A stretch of 64,000 bases of DNA from Lachnospiraceae bacterium (GTDB lineage Bacteria; Bacillota; Clostridia; Lachnospirales; Lachnospiraceae), in assembly GCA_030523345.1 (NCBI GenBank), contig JAUNIR010000001.1, positions 25,209 to 89,208 of the forward strand, given 5' to 3'. Below the pieces are notes generated by a model. That model did no database searches. It was not told the origin of the DNA and saw only the letters and a program-made list of their open reading frames with translations. The position numbers and the translations under genes were made by a program. Shown one piece after another: positions 36,932-45,878 of the stretch (positions are counted from its first letter, which is position 1; each line of letters starts with the position of its first letter).

Positions 36932-36960
36932 TTGACATCTAAAAACCACAATGTTATACT
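36932..36960 (+). promoter_or_regulatory. nrdD promoter
   Basis: Consensus TTGACA (36932-36937) and TATACT (36955-36960) are spaced by 17 bases. The -10 box lies within the second NrdR-like box and in the loop of the upstream terminator. Confidence 0.8.
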
Positions 36961-36985
36961 TGGACATGTGTGGTTTTTTATTTTG
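36941..36985 (+). terminator. terminator of the TPR lipoprotein operon, overlapping the nrdD promoter
   Basis: A 14-bp stem with one bulged G (36941-36954 with 36964-36978) is followed by a T-rich tail. Its left arm and loop contain the spacer and -10 box of the nrdD promoter. Confidence 0.82.
36946..36961 (+). promoter_or_regulatory. NrdR box 2 (weaker)
   Basis: CCACAATGTTATACTT keeps the left half of the NrdR consensus and covers the -10 region. The start-to-start distance from box 1 is 38 bases, longer than the usual 31-32, so it is less certain. Confidence 0.45.
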
Positions 36986-37083
36986 GAAAAATTACCTTTT
37001 TTTATTAGATAAATAGGGGATAACAAAAAACGTTGACTTAAATAGTCAACAAGGGGGTTATATTAGGAGGGAGAACTAGTAAG

Positions 37084-39477
37084 ATGTTCAGTGTTGTTAA
37101 GAGAGATGGACAAGTTGCAGATTTTAATCTGACGAAGATAAATGATGCAATAATGAAGGCCTTTTCTGCGTGCGAAAAACAGTATACAAATGAGATTATT
37201 GATCTCCTTGCACTTAGAGTAACTGCAGATTTTCAGGAGAAAGTTAAAGAAGGACAGATTTCTGTAGAGGATGTACAGGATTCGGTTGAGACAGTTTTAG
37301 AGCAGGCTGGTTATACAGATGTTGCTAAAGCTTATATTTTGTATCGTAAGAATCGTGAAAAAATCCGTAATATGAAATCAACAATTCTTGACTATAAGGA
37401 TGTTGTTAATAGCTATGTTAAAGTCGAAGACTGGAGAGTGAAAGAAAATTCTACAGTTACATATTCTGTAGGTGGATTAATCTTGTCCAATTCGGGTGCG
37501 GTTACAGCAAATTACTGGTTATCAGAAATTTATGATCAGGAAATTGCAGATGCACATAGAAATGCAGACATTCATATACATGATTTATCTATGCTTACAG
37601 GTTATTGTGCAGGATGGTCTTTGAAACAGCTTATTACAGAAGGTCTTGGAGGAGTTAATGGTAAAATAACATCTGCTCCTGCAGCACATCTTTCAGTTCT
37701 GTGCCACCAGATGGTTAACTTTTTGGGAATAATGCAGAATGAATGGGCGGGAGCTCAGGCATTCTCATCTTTTGATACATATTTAGCTCCATTTGTTAAG
37801 GTTGATAACCTTACATATGGTGAAGTTAAAAAATGCATAGAATCATTTATATATGGCGTTAATACACCTTCCCGTTGGGGCACGCAGGCTCCATTCTCCA
37901 ATATCACACTTGATTGGACAGTTCCAGCAGACCTTGCAGAACTTAATTGCATTGTTGGCGGAAAGGAAATGGACTTCAAATATAAAGACTGTAAAAAAGA
38001 GATGGATATGGTTAATAAGGCCTTCATAGAGACAATGATTGAGGGCGATGCTAATGGAAGAGGATTCCAGTATCCAATACCTACGTATTCTATTACAAGA
38101 GACTTTGACTGGTCAGATACTGAAAACAATCGCCTGTTATTTGAAATGACATCTAAGTATGGAACTCCATATTTTTCTAATTATATCAATTCGGATATGG
38201 AACCTAGTGATGTACGAAGCATGTGCTGTAGATTACGTCTTGATTTAAGAGAACTTCGTAAGAAGTCGGGAGGTTTCTTCGGCTCTGGTGAAAGTACAGG
38301 ATCCGTAGGAGTTGTAACTATCAATATGCCTCGTATTGCATACCAAGCAATGGATAAGGCAGATTTCTATGCAAGACTTGACAGAATGATGGATATAGCA
38401 GCAAGATCGCTGGCTGTAAAGAGAAGAGTCATTACAAAGCTTCTTGAGGAAGGATTGTATCCATATACGAAGAGATATCTTGGAACATTCAACAATCATT
38501 TTTCTACAATTGGTCTTGTTGGAATGAATGAAGTTGGACTTAATGCTAACTGGTTAAGAGCAGATCTTACAGATGAGAGAGTTCAGGAGTTCACTAAAGA
38601 AGTACTTAATCATATGAGAGAAAGACTTTCGGATTATCAGGAGAAGTATGGCGATCTCTATAACTTAGAGGCTACACCTGCAGAGTCTACATCTTACAGA
38701 CTTGCTAAACATGATAAGAAGAAGTGGCCAGGAATTAAGACTGCTGGAAATGCTGGAGATACACCATATTATACAAATAGTTCACATCTTCCAGTAGATT
38801 ACACATCAGACATTTTTGATGCTTTGGATATACAGGACGAATTACAGACATTATATACATCTGGTACTGTATTCCATGCATTCCTCGGAGAAAAATTACC
38901 TGATTGGAAGGCTGCGGCAAATCTTATTAGAAAGATAGCTGAGAATTATAGACTTCCATATTACACACTTTCTCCAACATATTCTGTATGTAAAGAGCAT
39001 GGATATCTTGCTGGAGAACAGAAGAGATGCCCACATTGTAATGCTGTTACAGAAGTATATTCTAGAATTACAGGTTATTACAGACCAGTTCAGAACTGGA
39101 ACGATGGTAAGACACAGGAATATAAGAACAGAGTTGTTTATGATATAGAGAATTCATCTCTTAAGAGACCTGTTAAGGCAATGGTTACGGTTAAAAAGGA
39201 CAAAGAAGTTGAAGTTGCTGGTGTAGATAATGTTACGTATTTATTTACAACGAAGACATGTCCTAACTGTAAGATAGCTAAAGAAATGCTTAAGGATATC
39301 CCATATGCGTTAATCGATGCAGAGGAAAATGCGGAGTTAGCAATGAAATATGGGGTAATGCAGGCACCAACTCTTGTTGTGGTTACTAATGATACTGTTA
39401 ATAAATTTGCTAATGTTTCTAATATAAAGAAGTTTGTTGATGCTGTAAGCAAGGAAAAACAGCTTTCGGCTAACTAA
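37084..39477 (+). CDS. nrdD: class III (anaerobic) ribonucleoside-triphosphate reductase with C-terminal thioredoxin-like domain
   Basis: The 797-residue enzyme reduces ribonucleotides under anaerobic conditions by a glycyl radical. It has an N-terminal ATP-cone (about 1-90), the active-site segment MLTGYCAGWSLKQLI and a zinc site built from Cys636, His639, Cys649 and Cys652. The glycyl radical motif RITGYYRP has Gly664. After residue 700 there is a thioredoxin/glutaredoxin-like domain with CPNC at 726-729, probably an internal reductant. The activase nrdG is not adjacent. The AGGAGG site is 13 bases before the ATG, a long spacing. Confidence 0.96.
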   Translation: MFSVVKRDGQVADFNLTKINDAIMKAFSACEKQYTNEIIDLLALRVTADFQEKVKEGQISVEDVQDSVETVLEQAGYTDVAKAYILYRKNREKIRNMKSTILDYKDVVNSYVKVEDWRVKENSTVTYSVGGLILSNSGAVTANYWLSEIYDQEIADAHRNADIHIHDLSMLTGYCAGWSLKQLITEGLGGVNGKITSAPAAHLSVLCHQMVNFLGIMQNEWAGAQAFSSFDTYLAPFVKVDNLTYGEVKKCIESFIYGVNTPSRWGTQAPFSNITLDWTVPADLAELNCIVGGKEMDFKYKDCKKEMDMVNKAFIETMIEGDANGRGFQYPIPTYSITRDFDWSDTENNRLLFEMTSKYGTPYFSNYINSDMEPSDVRSMCCRLRLDLRELRKKSGGFFGSGESTGSVGVVTINMPRIAYQAMDKADFYARLDRMMDIAARSLAVKRRVITKLLEEGLYPYTKRYLGTFNNHFSTIGLVGMNEVGLNANWLRADLTDERVQEFTKEVLNHMRERLSDYQEKYGDLYNLEATPAESTSYRLAKHDKKKWPGIKTAGNAGDTPYYTNSSHLPVDYTSDIFDALDIQDELQTLYTSGTVFHAFLGEKLPDWKAAANLIRKIAENYRLPYYTLSPTYSVCKEHGYLAGEQKRCPHCNAVTEVYSRITGYYRPVQNWNDGKTQEYKNRVVYDIENSSLKRPVKAMVTVKKDKEVEVAGVDNVTYLFTTKTCPNCKIAKEMLKDIPYALIDAEENAELAMKYGVMQAPTLVVVTNDTVNKFANVSNIKKFVDAVSKEKQLSAN

Positions 39478-39504
39478 AGAGGTTATATAGGAGGCGAATT
39501 ACTA

Positions 39505-40437
39505 ATGATTTCTATACTCATCGAAAAAATAAAAAAGACAAATGCACCTATTTGCGTAGGGCTAGATCCGATGCTTGATTATTTGCCAAGTCATCTTCTT
39601 AATAAAGCTATTGAAGAAGAGGGAGAGGTGAATTTAAAAGCTGTAGCAAATGCTGTACTTGATTACAATAAGGCAATTATAGATGCAACCTGTGATTTAA
39701 TTCCATCTGTGAAGCCACAGATTGCAATGTATGAACAGTTTGGTATACCTGGACTTAAAGCCTTTAAGAAAACAGTTGCTTACGCACAGAAAAAAGGATT
39801 AGTAGTTATTGGTGATATTAAAAGAGGAGATATAGGTTCTACATCTGCGGCTTATGCAACGGGACATATTGGAAAAATCACTGTAAACGGAACGACGCTT
39901 AGTACATTTAATGAAGATATTGTAACGGTAAATCCATATCTTGGAACAGACGGGGTCAAGCCATTTATTGATACTTGTAATGAGTTTAATAAAGGAATTT
40001 TTGTCCTTGTAAAGACTTCTAATAAATCAAGTGGTGAATTCCAGGATAAGGTATTAACTGAGACCGGAAAACCACTTTATGAGACTGTTGGTGCAATGGT
40101 AAATGAGTGGGCTGAAATGTCAATGGATGGTGAGTATTCTAACGTTGGAGCTGTTGTAGGTGCAACATATCCAGAAATGGGAGAAGTACTTAGAAAGATT
40201 ATGCCAAAGTCATATATTTTAGTTCCTGGATACGGTGCGCAAGGTGGTAAAGGGTCAGACTTGAAACCATTCTTTAATGCAGATGGACTTGGAGCAATTG
40301 TTAATTCTTCAAGAGGAATTATTGCTGCATACAAACAGGAAAAATATGCTAAATATGGTGAAAAGAATTTTGCAGAAGCTGCGAGAGAAGCAGTAATCGC
40401 AATGCAGAAGGATATCATTGAAGGTGCGGGTTTATAA
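39505..40437 (+). CDS. pyrF: orotidine 5'-phosphate decarboxylase
   Basis: The 310-residue protein belongs to the longer PyrF subfamily and makes UMP in pyrimidine synthesis. It has ICVGLDPML, the catalytic Asp-Lys array in VIGDIKRGDIGSTSAAYA, NPYLGTDGVKPF and VPGYGAQGG. A strong AGGAGG precedes the ATG. It stands 27 bases after nrdD, not with other pyr genes, so nucleotide genes are grouped here in an unusual way. Confidence 0.95.
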   Translation: MISILIEKIKKTNAPICVGLDPMLDYLPSHLLNKAIEEEGEVNLKAVANAVLDYNKAIIDATCDLIPSVKPQIAMYEQFGIPGLKAFKKTVAYAQKKGLVVIGDIKRGDIGSTSAAYATGHIGKITVNGTTLSTFNEDIVTVNPYLGTDGVKPFIDTCNEFNKGIFVLVKTSNKSSGEFQDKVLTETGKPLYETVGAMVNEWAEMSMDGEYSNVGAVVGATYPEMGEVLRKIMPKSYILVPGYGAQGGKGSDLKPFFNADGLGAIVNSSRGIIAAYKQEKYAKYGEKNFAEAAREAVIAMQKDIIEGAGL

Positions 40438-41640
40438 ATGGAAAAAATAAATATCTCTAAAGATAAGTTAAATCGCATACAGAATTTTTTGAACAAGACA
40501 ATAGAAGATAAAGTCGTAGCAGGAGCGTCATGCCTAGTACTTAAGAGCGGTGAAGAACTTGGATATTACGAGGCTGGTCTACGTGATGTAGAAAGAAAGC
40601 TTCCAATTACAAGAGATACAATATTTAGAATGTTTTCAATGTCAAAGCCAATTACAAGCATCGCTGTAATGCAACTTATGGAAAACGGGCTTATTGATTT
40701 AGGCGATCCAGTTAGTCAGTATTTACCAGGATTTAAGAATCAAAGATGTTATAAAGATGGTAAAATAACTAGCGTTACAGAAGAAATGACCATCAAGAAC
40801 CTTTTGGATATGACATCGGGATTATGCTACCCAGGTGAAAATAATGATACTGAAAAAATAACAAGCGATTTTGTTAATGAAGCGGGTAAAAAATTACATA
40901 CGCCGGATGAAATGACAACTTATGATCTTATGAATGAGCTTGGAAAGATTCCTCTTGCTTTCGAACCAGGAGAGAAGTGGAATTATAGTTTTTCAGCAGA
41001 TGTACTTGGGGCTATTGTTGAAGTGGCGAGTGGCATGAAATATTCTGAGTACCTTCGTAAGAATATTTTTGAGCCACTTGAAATGTTTGATACGGATTTC
41101 TATGTTCCAGCAGATAAGCAGGAGCGTTTGGCAAGAGCTTATGATACTGATGGCGTAGAATTTAAAGAGTTTACAGGGGAGAACTTACTCATACAGAGCA
41201 GGATGGAGGAAAGACCTAAGTTCGAGTCAGGCGGTGCAGGATTGTCATCGACTATTGATGATTATTCAAAGATTTGTACAATGCTTTTGAATAATGGCGA
41301 ATACAAAGGAAAGAGAATCCTTCATCCTGAGACAATCCGCTTTATGACGATGGGCAGCCTTAATGAAAGGCAGAGAAGTTGTATTGGCAACTGGAACTAC
41401 CTTAATGGATACACATATGGCAATTTGTTAAGAGTGCTTAAGTATCCAGGTGAGGCTGTATCTATCGGCGTACAGGGTGAATATGGCTGGGATGGCTGGC
41501 TTGGAGTGTATGTATCTAACATTCCGGAGTATGATATGACGATTCTCTATATGCAGCAGAAACCTAATACAGGAACTACAGATGTTGTTAATAAATTGAG
41601 AAATATTATTTTCTCGTCAATTTATAAAGAAAATGCGTAG
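40438..41640 (+). CDS. serine hydrolase of the beta-lactamase class C / esterase EstB type
   Basis: The 400-residue protein has the SxxK motif S67-M-S-K70 in RMFSMSKPITS, a WNYSFSADVLG element matching the YxN region, and a GYDWDG-like late segment reading GEYGWDGWLGVY. It has no signal peptide, which argues for an intracellular esterase or peptidase rather than a secreted beta-lactamase. It starts directly after the pyrF stop with no gap, so it is translationally coupled. A strong terminator follows. Confidence 0.88.
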   Translation: MEKINISKDKLNRIQNFLNKTIEDKVVAGASCLVLKSGEELGYYEAGLRDVERKLPITRDTIFRMFSMSKPITSIAVMQLMENGLIDLGDPVSQYLPGFKNQRCYKDGKITSVTEEMTIKNLLDMTSGLCYPGENNDTEKITSDFVNEAGKKLHTPDEMTTYDLMNELGKIPLAFEPGEKWNYSFSADVLGAIVEVASGMKYSEYLRKNIFEPLEMFDTDFYVPADKQERLARAYDTDGVEFKEFTGENLLIQSRMEERPKFESGGAGLSSTIDDYSKICTMLLNNGEYKGKRILHPETIRFMTMGSLNERQRSCIGNWNYLNGYTYGNLLRVLKYPGEAVSIGVQGEYGWDGWLGVYVSNIPEYDMTILYMQQKPNTGTTDVVNKLRNIIFSSIYKENA

Positions 41641-41685
41641 TTTAATACATTAAATCACTACTTTTTAGGGGTATTTTGTGATAAA

Positions 41686-41717
41686 ATAAAACGGATAATG
41701 TCCGTTTTATTTTTTTG
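41686..41717 (+). terminator. intrinsic terminator after the serine hydrolase
   Basis: A 10-bp perfect stem (41686-41695 with 41701-41710) is followed by seven T. Confidence 0.93.
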
Positions 41718-41815
41718 CAGAAAAAGGATTTGTGACATAGCTTGCAGAGACATAAAACAGGTAAATATATGAATACATTATGAAAGGAAAAGTGCTTTGC
41801 ACTAAGGAATTACAA

Positions 41816-41929
41816 ATGGGTATTTTTGTAGGGATTGTAGTACTTGTAATTATAGTAGCAGTAGTGATTGCTGCAGTAACAGGCGCTATAGGCGGTGTTA
41901 TTGGCGGTGAAGTTGATGATGAGGAATAA
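41816..41929 (+). CDS. small membrane protein, 37 residues
   Basis: A short frame encodes MGIFVGIVVLVIIVAVVIA, then a glycine-rich turn (GAIGGVIGG) and an acidic tail EVDDEE. It would be a single membrane helix with small-xxx-small packing faces. An AAGGA site lies seven bases before the ATG. An in-frame ATG at 41780 would add 12 residues. The GATGAGG at its end serves as ribosome site for the next gene, which starts four bases after the stop, suggesting coupling. I do not recognise a family. Confidence 0.62.
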   Translation: MGIFVGIVVLVIIVAVVIAAVTGAIGGVIGGEVDDEE

Positions 41930-41932
41930 AAT

Positions 41933-43111
41933 TTGAATTACAGACTTGATAGGCATGGAGAAAAGATTTCACTTCTTGGATTTGGATGTATGCGATTTAC
42001 AAGAAATGGGAGTTCCATTGACATCGAAAAAGCAGCTAAAGAGATTAAGCTTGCTATCGATAATGGTGTGAACTATTTTGATACAGCATATGCTTATCCA
42101 GGAAGCGAAGCGGCACTTGGCGAAATATTTGAAAGACTTGGCTGTAGAAAAGAAGTTAAAATAGCAACCAAGCTTCCACAGTATTTAGTAAAGAATGCGG
42201 CACAGATAGACAAGTTTTTTAATGAAGAACTTTCAAGACTTAGAACGGATTATATTGATTACTATTTGATGCATTTGATAACTGATATTGCCGCCTGGGA
42301 GAAACTTGTAAGACTTGGTATCGTAGACTGGATTAATGAAAAGAAAGCTTTAGGACAGATAAAAAATATAGGCTTTTCATTTCATGGGGATTCAGAGAAT
42401 TTTATAAAGGTATTAGACGCATATGATTGGGATTTTTGCCAGATCCAGTACAATTATATGGATGAAAATACCCAAGCAGGGCGAAGAGGATTAGAACATG
42501 CTCACGATAAAGGTATTCCGGTTATTATTATGGAGCCATTAAGAGGTGGAAGATTAGTTAATTTGCTTCCGGAATCAGCTAAGAAACTAATCAGTGAGAA
42601 TGAAAAAGGATTTAGCGCTGCGGAATGGTCTTTTAGATGGCTTATGGAACAGGAAGCTGTATCATGTGTGTTATCTGGCATGAATTCGCAAGCAATGATT
42701 GTTGAAAATGTAAGAATTGCTTCCGAAGTACAAGTCGGGGAATTTACAGATGAGGATTTTGGATTCATAGAAAAGATTAAAGCGGAAATTGCTAAGACAA
42801 TAAAGGTACCGTGTACAGGATGTAATTATTGCATGCCATGTCCGAATCATGTTGATATACCGGGAACATTTAGTTGTTATAATTCCATGTATTCAGAGTC
42901 TAAGTCAGCTGGAAGGTCGGATTACATTCGTATTACGGCTTTTAATAAAACAAGACGAGACGCTTCGCAGTGTATAGAATGTGGTAAGTGCGAGATGCAT
43001 TGCCCACAGGCGATAAAAATAAGAGAACAGCTCAAAATCGCTGATAAAGAGTTACGTCCTTGGTATATAAAACTAACAGGGGCAGTAATGAGACTTATAA
43101 AATTTTGGTAA
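41933..43111 (+). CDS. aldo/keto reductase with C-terminal 4Fe-4S ferredoxin domain
   Basis: The 392-residue protein combines an aldo/keto reductase barrel (LGFGCMRF, NYFDTAYAYPGSE, IATKLP, DYYLMHLI, MEPLRGGRL) with an iron-sulfur tail. That tail has the cluster motifs CTGCNYCMPCP near residue 290 and CIECGKCEMHCP near 345. Such proteins are common redox enzymes of anaerobes; the substrate is unknown. It starts at TTG, nine bases after GAGG in the preceding small gene. The stop is close to the sstT start. Confidence 0.92.
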   Translation: MNYRLDRHGEKISLLGFGCMRFTRNGSSIDIEKAAKEIKLAIDNGVNYFDTAYAYPGSEAALGEIFERLGCRKEVKIATKLPQYLVKNAAQIDKFFNEELSRLRTDYIDYYLMHLITDIAAWEKLVRLGIVDWINEKKALGQIKNIGFSFHGDSENFIKVLDAYDWDFCQIQYNYMDENTQAGRRGLEHAHDKGIPVIIMEPLRGGRLVNLLPESAKKLISENEKGFSAAEWSFRWLMEQEAVSCVLSGMNSQAMIVENVRIASEVQVGEFTDEDFGFIEKIKAEIAKTIKVPCTGCNYCMPCPNHVDIPGTFSCYNSMYSESKSAGRSDYIRITAFNKTRRDASQCIECGKCEMHCPQAIKIREQLKIADKELRPWYIKLTGAVMRLIKFW

Positions 43112-43128
43112 TAAAAAGGAGAGTTGAG

Positions 43129-44367
43129 ATGAAAAATTTGTGGCAAAAATGGCAGGGTACAAGCCTTGTAGTTAGAATAGTTTGTGGATTAATTATTGGT
43201 GCGATACTTGGTTTTATTGTTCCACAGTGGACAGGTATTTCGATACTTGGAAATATATTTGTAGGAGCGTTAAAGGGAATTGCACCTGTACTTGTATTTT
43301 GTCTTGTAATCAGTGCAATTTCTAAAGGTGGAGATTCACATGGTGGAGTAATTAAGACGGTTATTATTCTATACATGGCGTCAACTTTGCTTGCTTCTGT
43401 TATAGCAGTGTTTGCAAGTATGATATTTAAAGTACAGATGATTCTTCCAGACGCGGTTACTGATATGTCAGCACCACAGGGAGTTTCTGAGGTGTTAAAA
43501 ACACTTCTTATGAATATCGTTACAAATCCTGTGAATGCTCTTGCAACTGCAAATTATATTGGTGTACTTTCATGGGCTTGTATTATTGGTCTTGCGCTAA
43601 GAGGTGCTAGCGATAATATTAAGCTTATTCTTACAGAAGTATCAGATGCCATTTCAATGGTTGTAACATGGATTATTAATCTTGCACCATTTGGTATTTT
43701 AGGTCTTGTATTTGATTCTGTTTCAACAAGTGGTGTTGAAATATTTACATCATATGGAAAGCTTTTATTACTTCTTGTTGGAAGTATGTTATTTATTTAT
43801 TTTGTTACAAATCCAATTCTTGTATATTGGTGTATCAGACAGAACCCATTCCCACTTATTTTCAAGTGCTTAAAGAGATCTGCAATTACAGCATTCTTTA
43901 CAAGAAGTTCGGCAGCAAATATTCCTGTAAATATGAAGGTTTGTGAAGAGATGGGACTTGATAAGAATACATATTCAGTGACAATTCCTCTTGGAGCAAC
44001 AATAAATATGGATGGTGCCGCAATTACAATTACAGTAATGACAATGGCAACTGCAGCCACACTTGGTATTGCAGTAGACATCCCTACAGCGTTGATTCTT
44101 AGTGTATTAGCTACATTATCAGCTTGTGGCGCATCAGGTGTGGCTGGTGGATCACTTCTTCTCATCCCGCTTGCATGTTCACTTTTTGGTATTCCAGATA
44201 GTGTTTCTTATCAGGTTGTAGCGGTAGGCTTCATTATTGGTGTTATTCAGGATTCAGTTGAGACAGCACTTAATTCATCTTCAGATCTTCTTCTTTCAAT
44301 ATCTGCAGAGCTTCGTAATTGGAGACTTACTGGAAAGAAGGTTGACATGAAGGAGCTTTGTAAATAG
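43129..44367 (+). CDS. sstT: serine/threonine:sodium symporter
   Basis: The 412-residue protein is a dicarboxylate/amino acid:cation symporter of the SstT type. Family parts are APVLVFCLVISAI, AFFTRSSAANIPVN and the transport-core signature TIPLGATINMDGAA. Eight helices and two hairpins fit the hydrophobic profile. The ATG at 43129 follows AAAAAGGAG; the frame stays open to 43060 but overlaps the previous gene. It brings L-serine and L-threonine into the cell. Confidence 0.93.
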   Translation: MKNLWQKWQGTSLVVRIVCGLIIGAILGFIVPQWTGISILGNIFVGALKGIAPVLVFCLVISAISKGGDSHGGVIKTVIILYMASTLLASVIAVFASMIFKVQMILPDAVTDMSAPQGVSEVLKTLLMNIVTNPVNALATANYIGVLSWACIIGLALRGASDNIKLILTEVSDAISMVVTWIINLAPFGILGLVFDSVSTSGVEIFTSYGKLLLLLVGSMLFIYFVTNPILVYWCIRQNPFPLIFKCLKRSAITAFFTRSSAANIPVNMKVCEEMGLDKNTYSVTIPLGATINMDGAAITITVMTMATAATLGIAVDIPTALILSVLATLSACGASGVAGGSLLLIPLACSLFGIPDSVSYQVVAVGFIIGVIQDSVETALNSSSDLLLSISAELRNWRLTGKKVDMKELCK

Positions 44368-44376
44368 GGGTAAAAA

Positions 44377-45861
44377 ATGAATAAGATAGGTTTTGACAAC
44401 GATAAATACTTAAAGATGCAGAGTGAACACATTCTTGAGAGAGTGGACTCATTTGGCGGAAAATTATATCTAGAATTTGGTGGCAAGCTCTTTGATGATT
44501 ACCATGCATCTCGTGTTCTTCCTGGATTTCAGCCTGATTCCAAGTTAAGAATGCTTCTTAAAATCAAAGACAAAGCGGAAATTGTTATCGCTATATGTGC
44601 AGATGATATAGAAAAAAATAAGAAGCGTGGGGATCTTGGAATAACATATGACCTTGATGTCATGAGACTTATTGATACCTTTAGAAGCTTTGGATTATAT
44701 GTTGGTTCGGTAGTTCTTACAAGATCAAGAGGCCAGAGATCAGCAGAAGTCTTTAAGGACAAGTTAGAGCGTATGGGTATTAAAGTCTATAGACATTATC
44801 CAATAGAAAATTATCCATCAGACGTTGCTACAATAGTAAGTGATGAAGGATTTGGAAAAAATGATTATATAGAGACAGAAAGACCAGTTGTTGTTGTTAC
44901 AGCACCAGGTCCAGGTTCTGGAAAAATGGCAACATGTCTTTCCCAGCTTTATCATGAGCATAAGAGGGGCGTAAATGCAGGTTATGCTAAGTTTGAAACA
45001 TTCCCTATTTGGAACATTCCATTAAAGCATCCTGTTAATCTTGCCTATGAAGCTGCTACAGCAGATCTATCTGATGTTAATATGATTGACCCATTCCATT
45101 TACAGGCATATGGTGAAACAACTGTAAATTACAATAGAGACATTGAGATATTCCCAGTTCTTTCAACAATGTTTGAGAAAATATATGGTGAATCAAGATA
45201 TAAGAGCCCTACAGATATGGGTGTTAATATGGCTGGAAACTGTATTATTGATGATGATGTATGTTGTAAGGCGTCTTCGCAGGAAATTATTCGTCGTTGG
45301 TATACAGCAAAATGCGGTTACAAAAAGGGAACAAGCGAAGCAAGCGAAGTTCAGAAACTTGATGTTTTGATGAATGAGCTTGCAATTACTAATAATGATA
45401 GGCCTTGTGTTCCACCTGCTATAAAGATTGAAGAAGAGACAGGAGAACCGGCATGCGCTATTTGTCTTCCAGATGGTCATATAGCAACAGGAAAGACAAA
45501 GGCGCTTATGGGTGCAAGTTGTGCAGCAATGATGAATGCACTTAAATATCTGGCAGGAATTGATGACTCAATTGAACTTATATCAGCAAATATAATTGAG
45601 CCAATTCAACAGCTTAAAACAGAGCACCTTGGAAGCTCTAACCATTTGCTTCACTTAGAACAGGTTCTTATTGCACTTTCTATATGCGCAGTTACAAATC
45701 CTACTGCAGCAGTTGCATTAAGACAGATTGATAAGTTGAAGGGGGCTCAGGCACATTCATCAGTAATTCTTTCTACAGAGGATGAAGCTACATTTAAAAA
45801 GCTTGGTATTGATGTTACATGTGAACCTAAATATCAGACTGAGAAACTATATCACGGTTGA
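44377..45861 (+). CDS. DUF1846 family protein
   Basis: The 494-residue protein matches DUF1846, a Firmicutes family of unknown biochemical role. It begins with IGFDNDKYLKMQSEHILERV and has a phosphate-binding-like glycine loop, APGPGSGKMATCLSQ, near residue 181. A later ASCAAMMNALKYLAG segment is also typical. It sits nine bases after sstT with an AGGGG site and is followed by an aminopeptidase. No function can be inferred. Confidence 0.88.
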   Translation: MNKIGFDNDKYLKMQSEHILERVDSFGGKLYLEFGGKLFDDYHASRVLPGFQPDSKLRMLLKIKDKAEIVIAICADDIEKNKKRGDLGITYDLDVMRLIDTFRSFGLYVGSVVLTRSRGQRSAEVFKDKLERMGIKVYRHYPIENYPSDVATIVSDEGFGKNDYIETERPVVVVTAPGPGSGKMATCLSQLYHEHKRGVNAGYAKFETFPIWNIPLKHPVNLAYEAATADLSDVNMIDPFHLQAYGETTVNYNRDIEIFPVLSTMFEKIYGESRYKSPTDMGVNMAGNCIIDDDVCCKASSQEIIRRWYTAKCGYKKGTSEASEVQKLDVLMNELAITNNDRPCVPPAIKIEEETGEPACAICLPDGHIATGKTKALMGASCAAMMNALKYLAGIDDSIELISANIIEPIQQLKTEHLGSSNHLLHLEQVLIALSICAVTNPTAAVALRQIDKLKGAQAHSSVILSTEDEATFKKLGIDVTCEPKYQTEKLYHG

Positions 45862-45878
45862 TAAAAAGGAGAGAAGTT

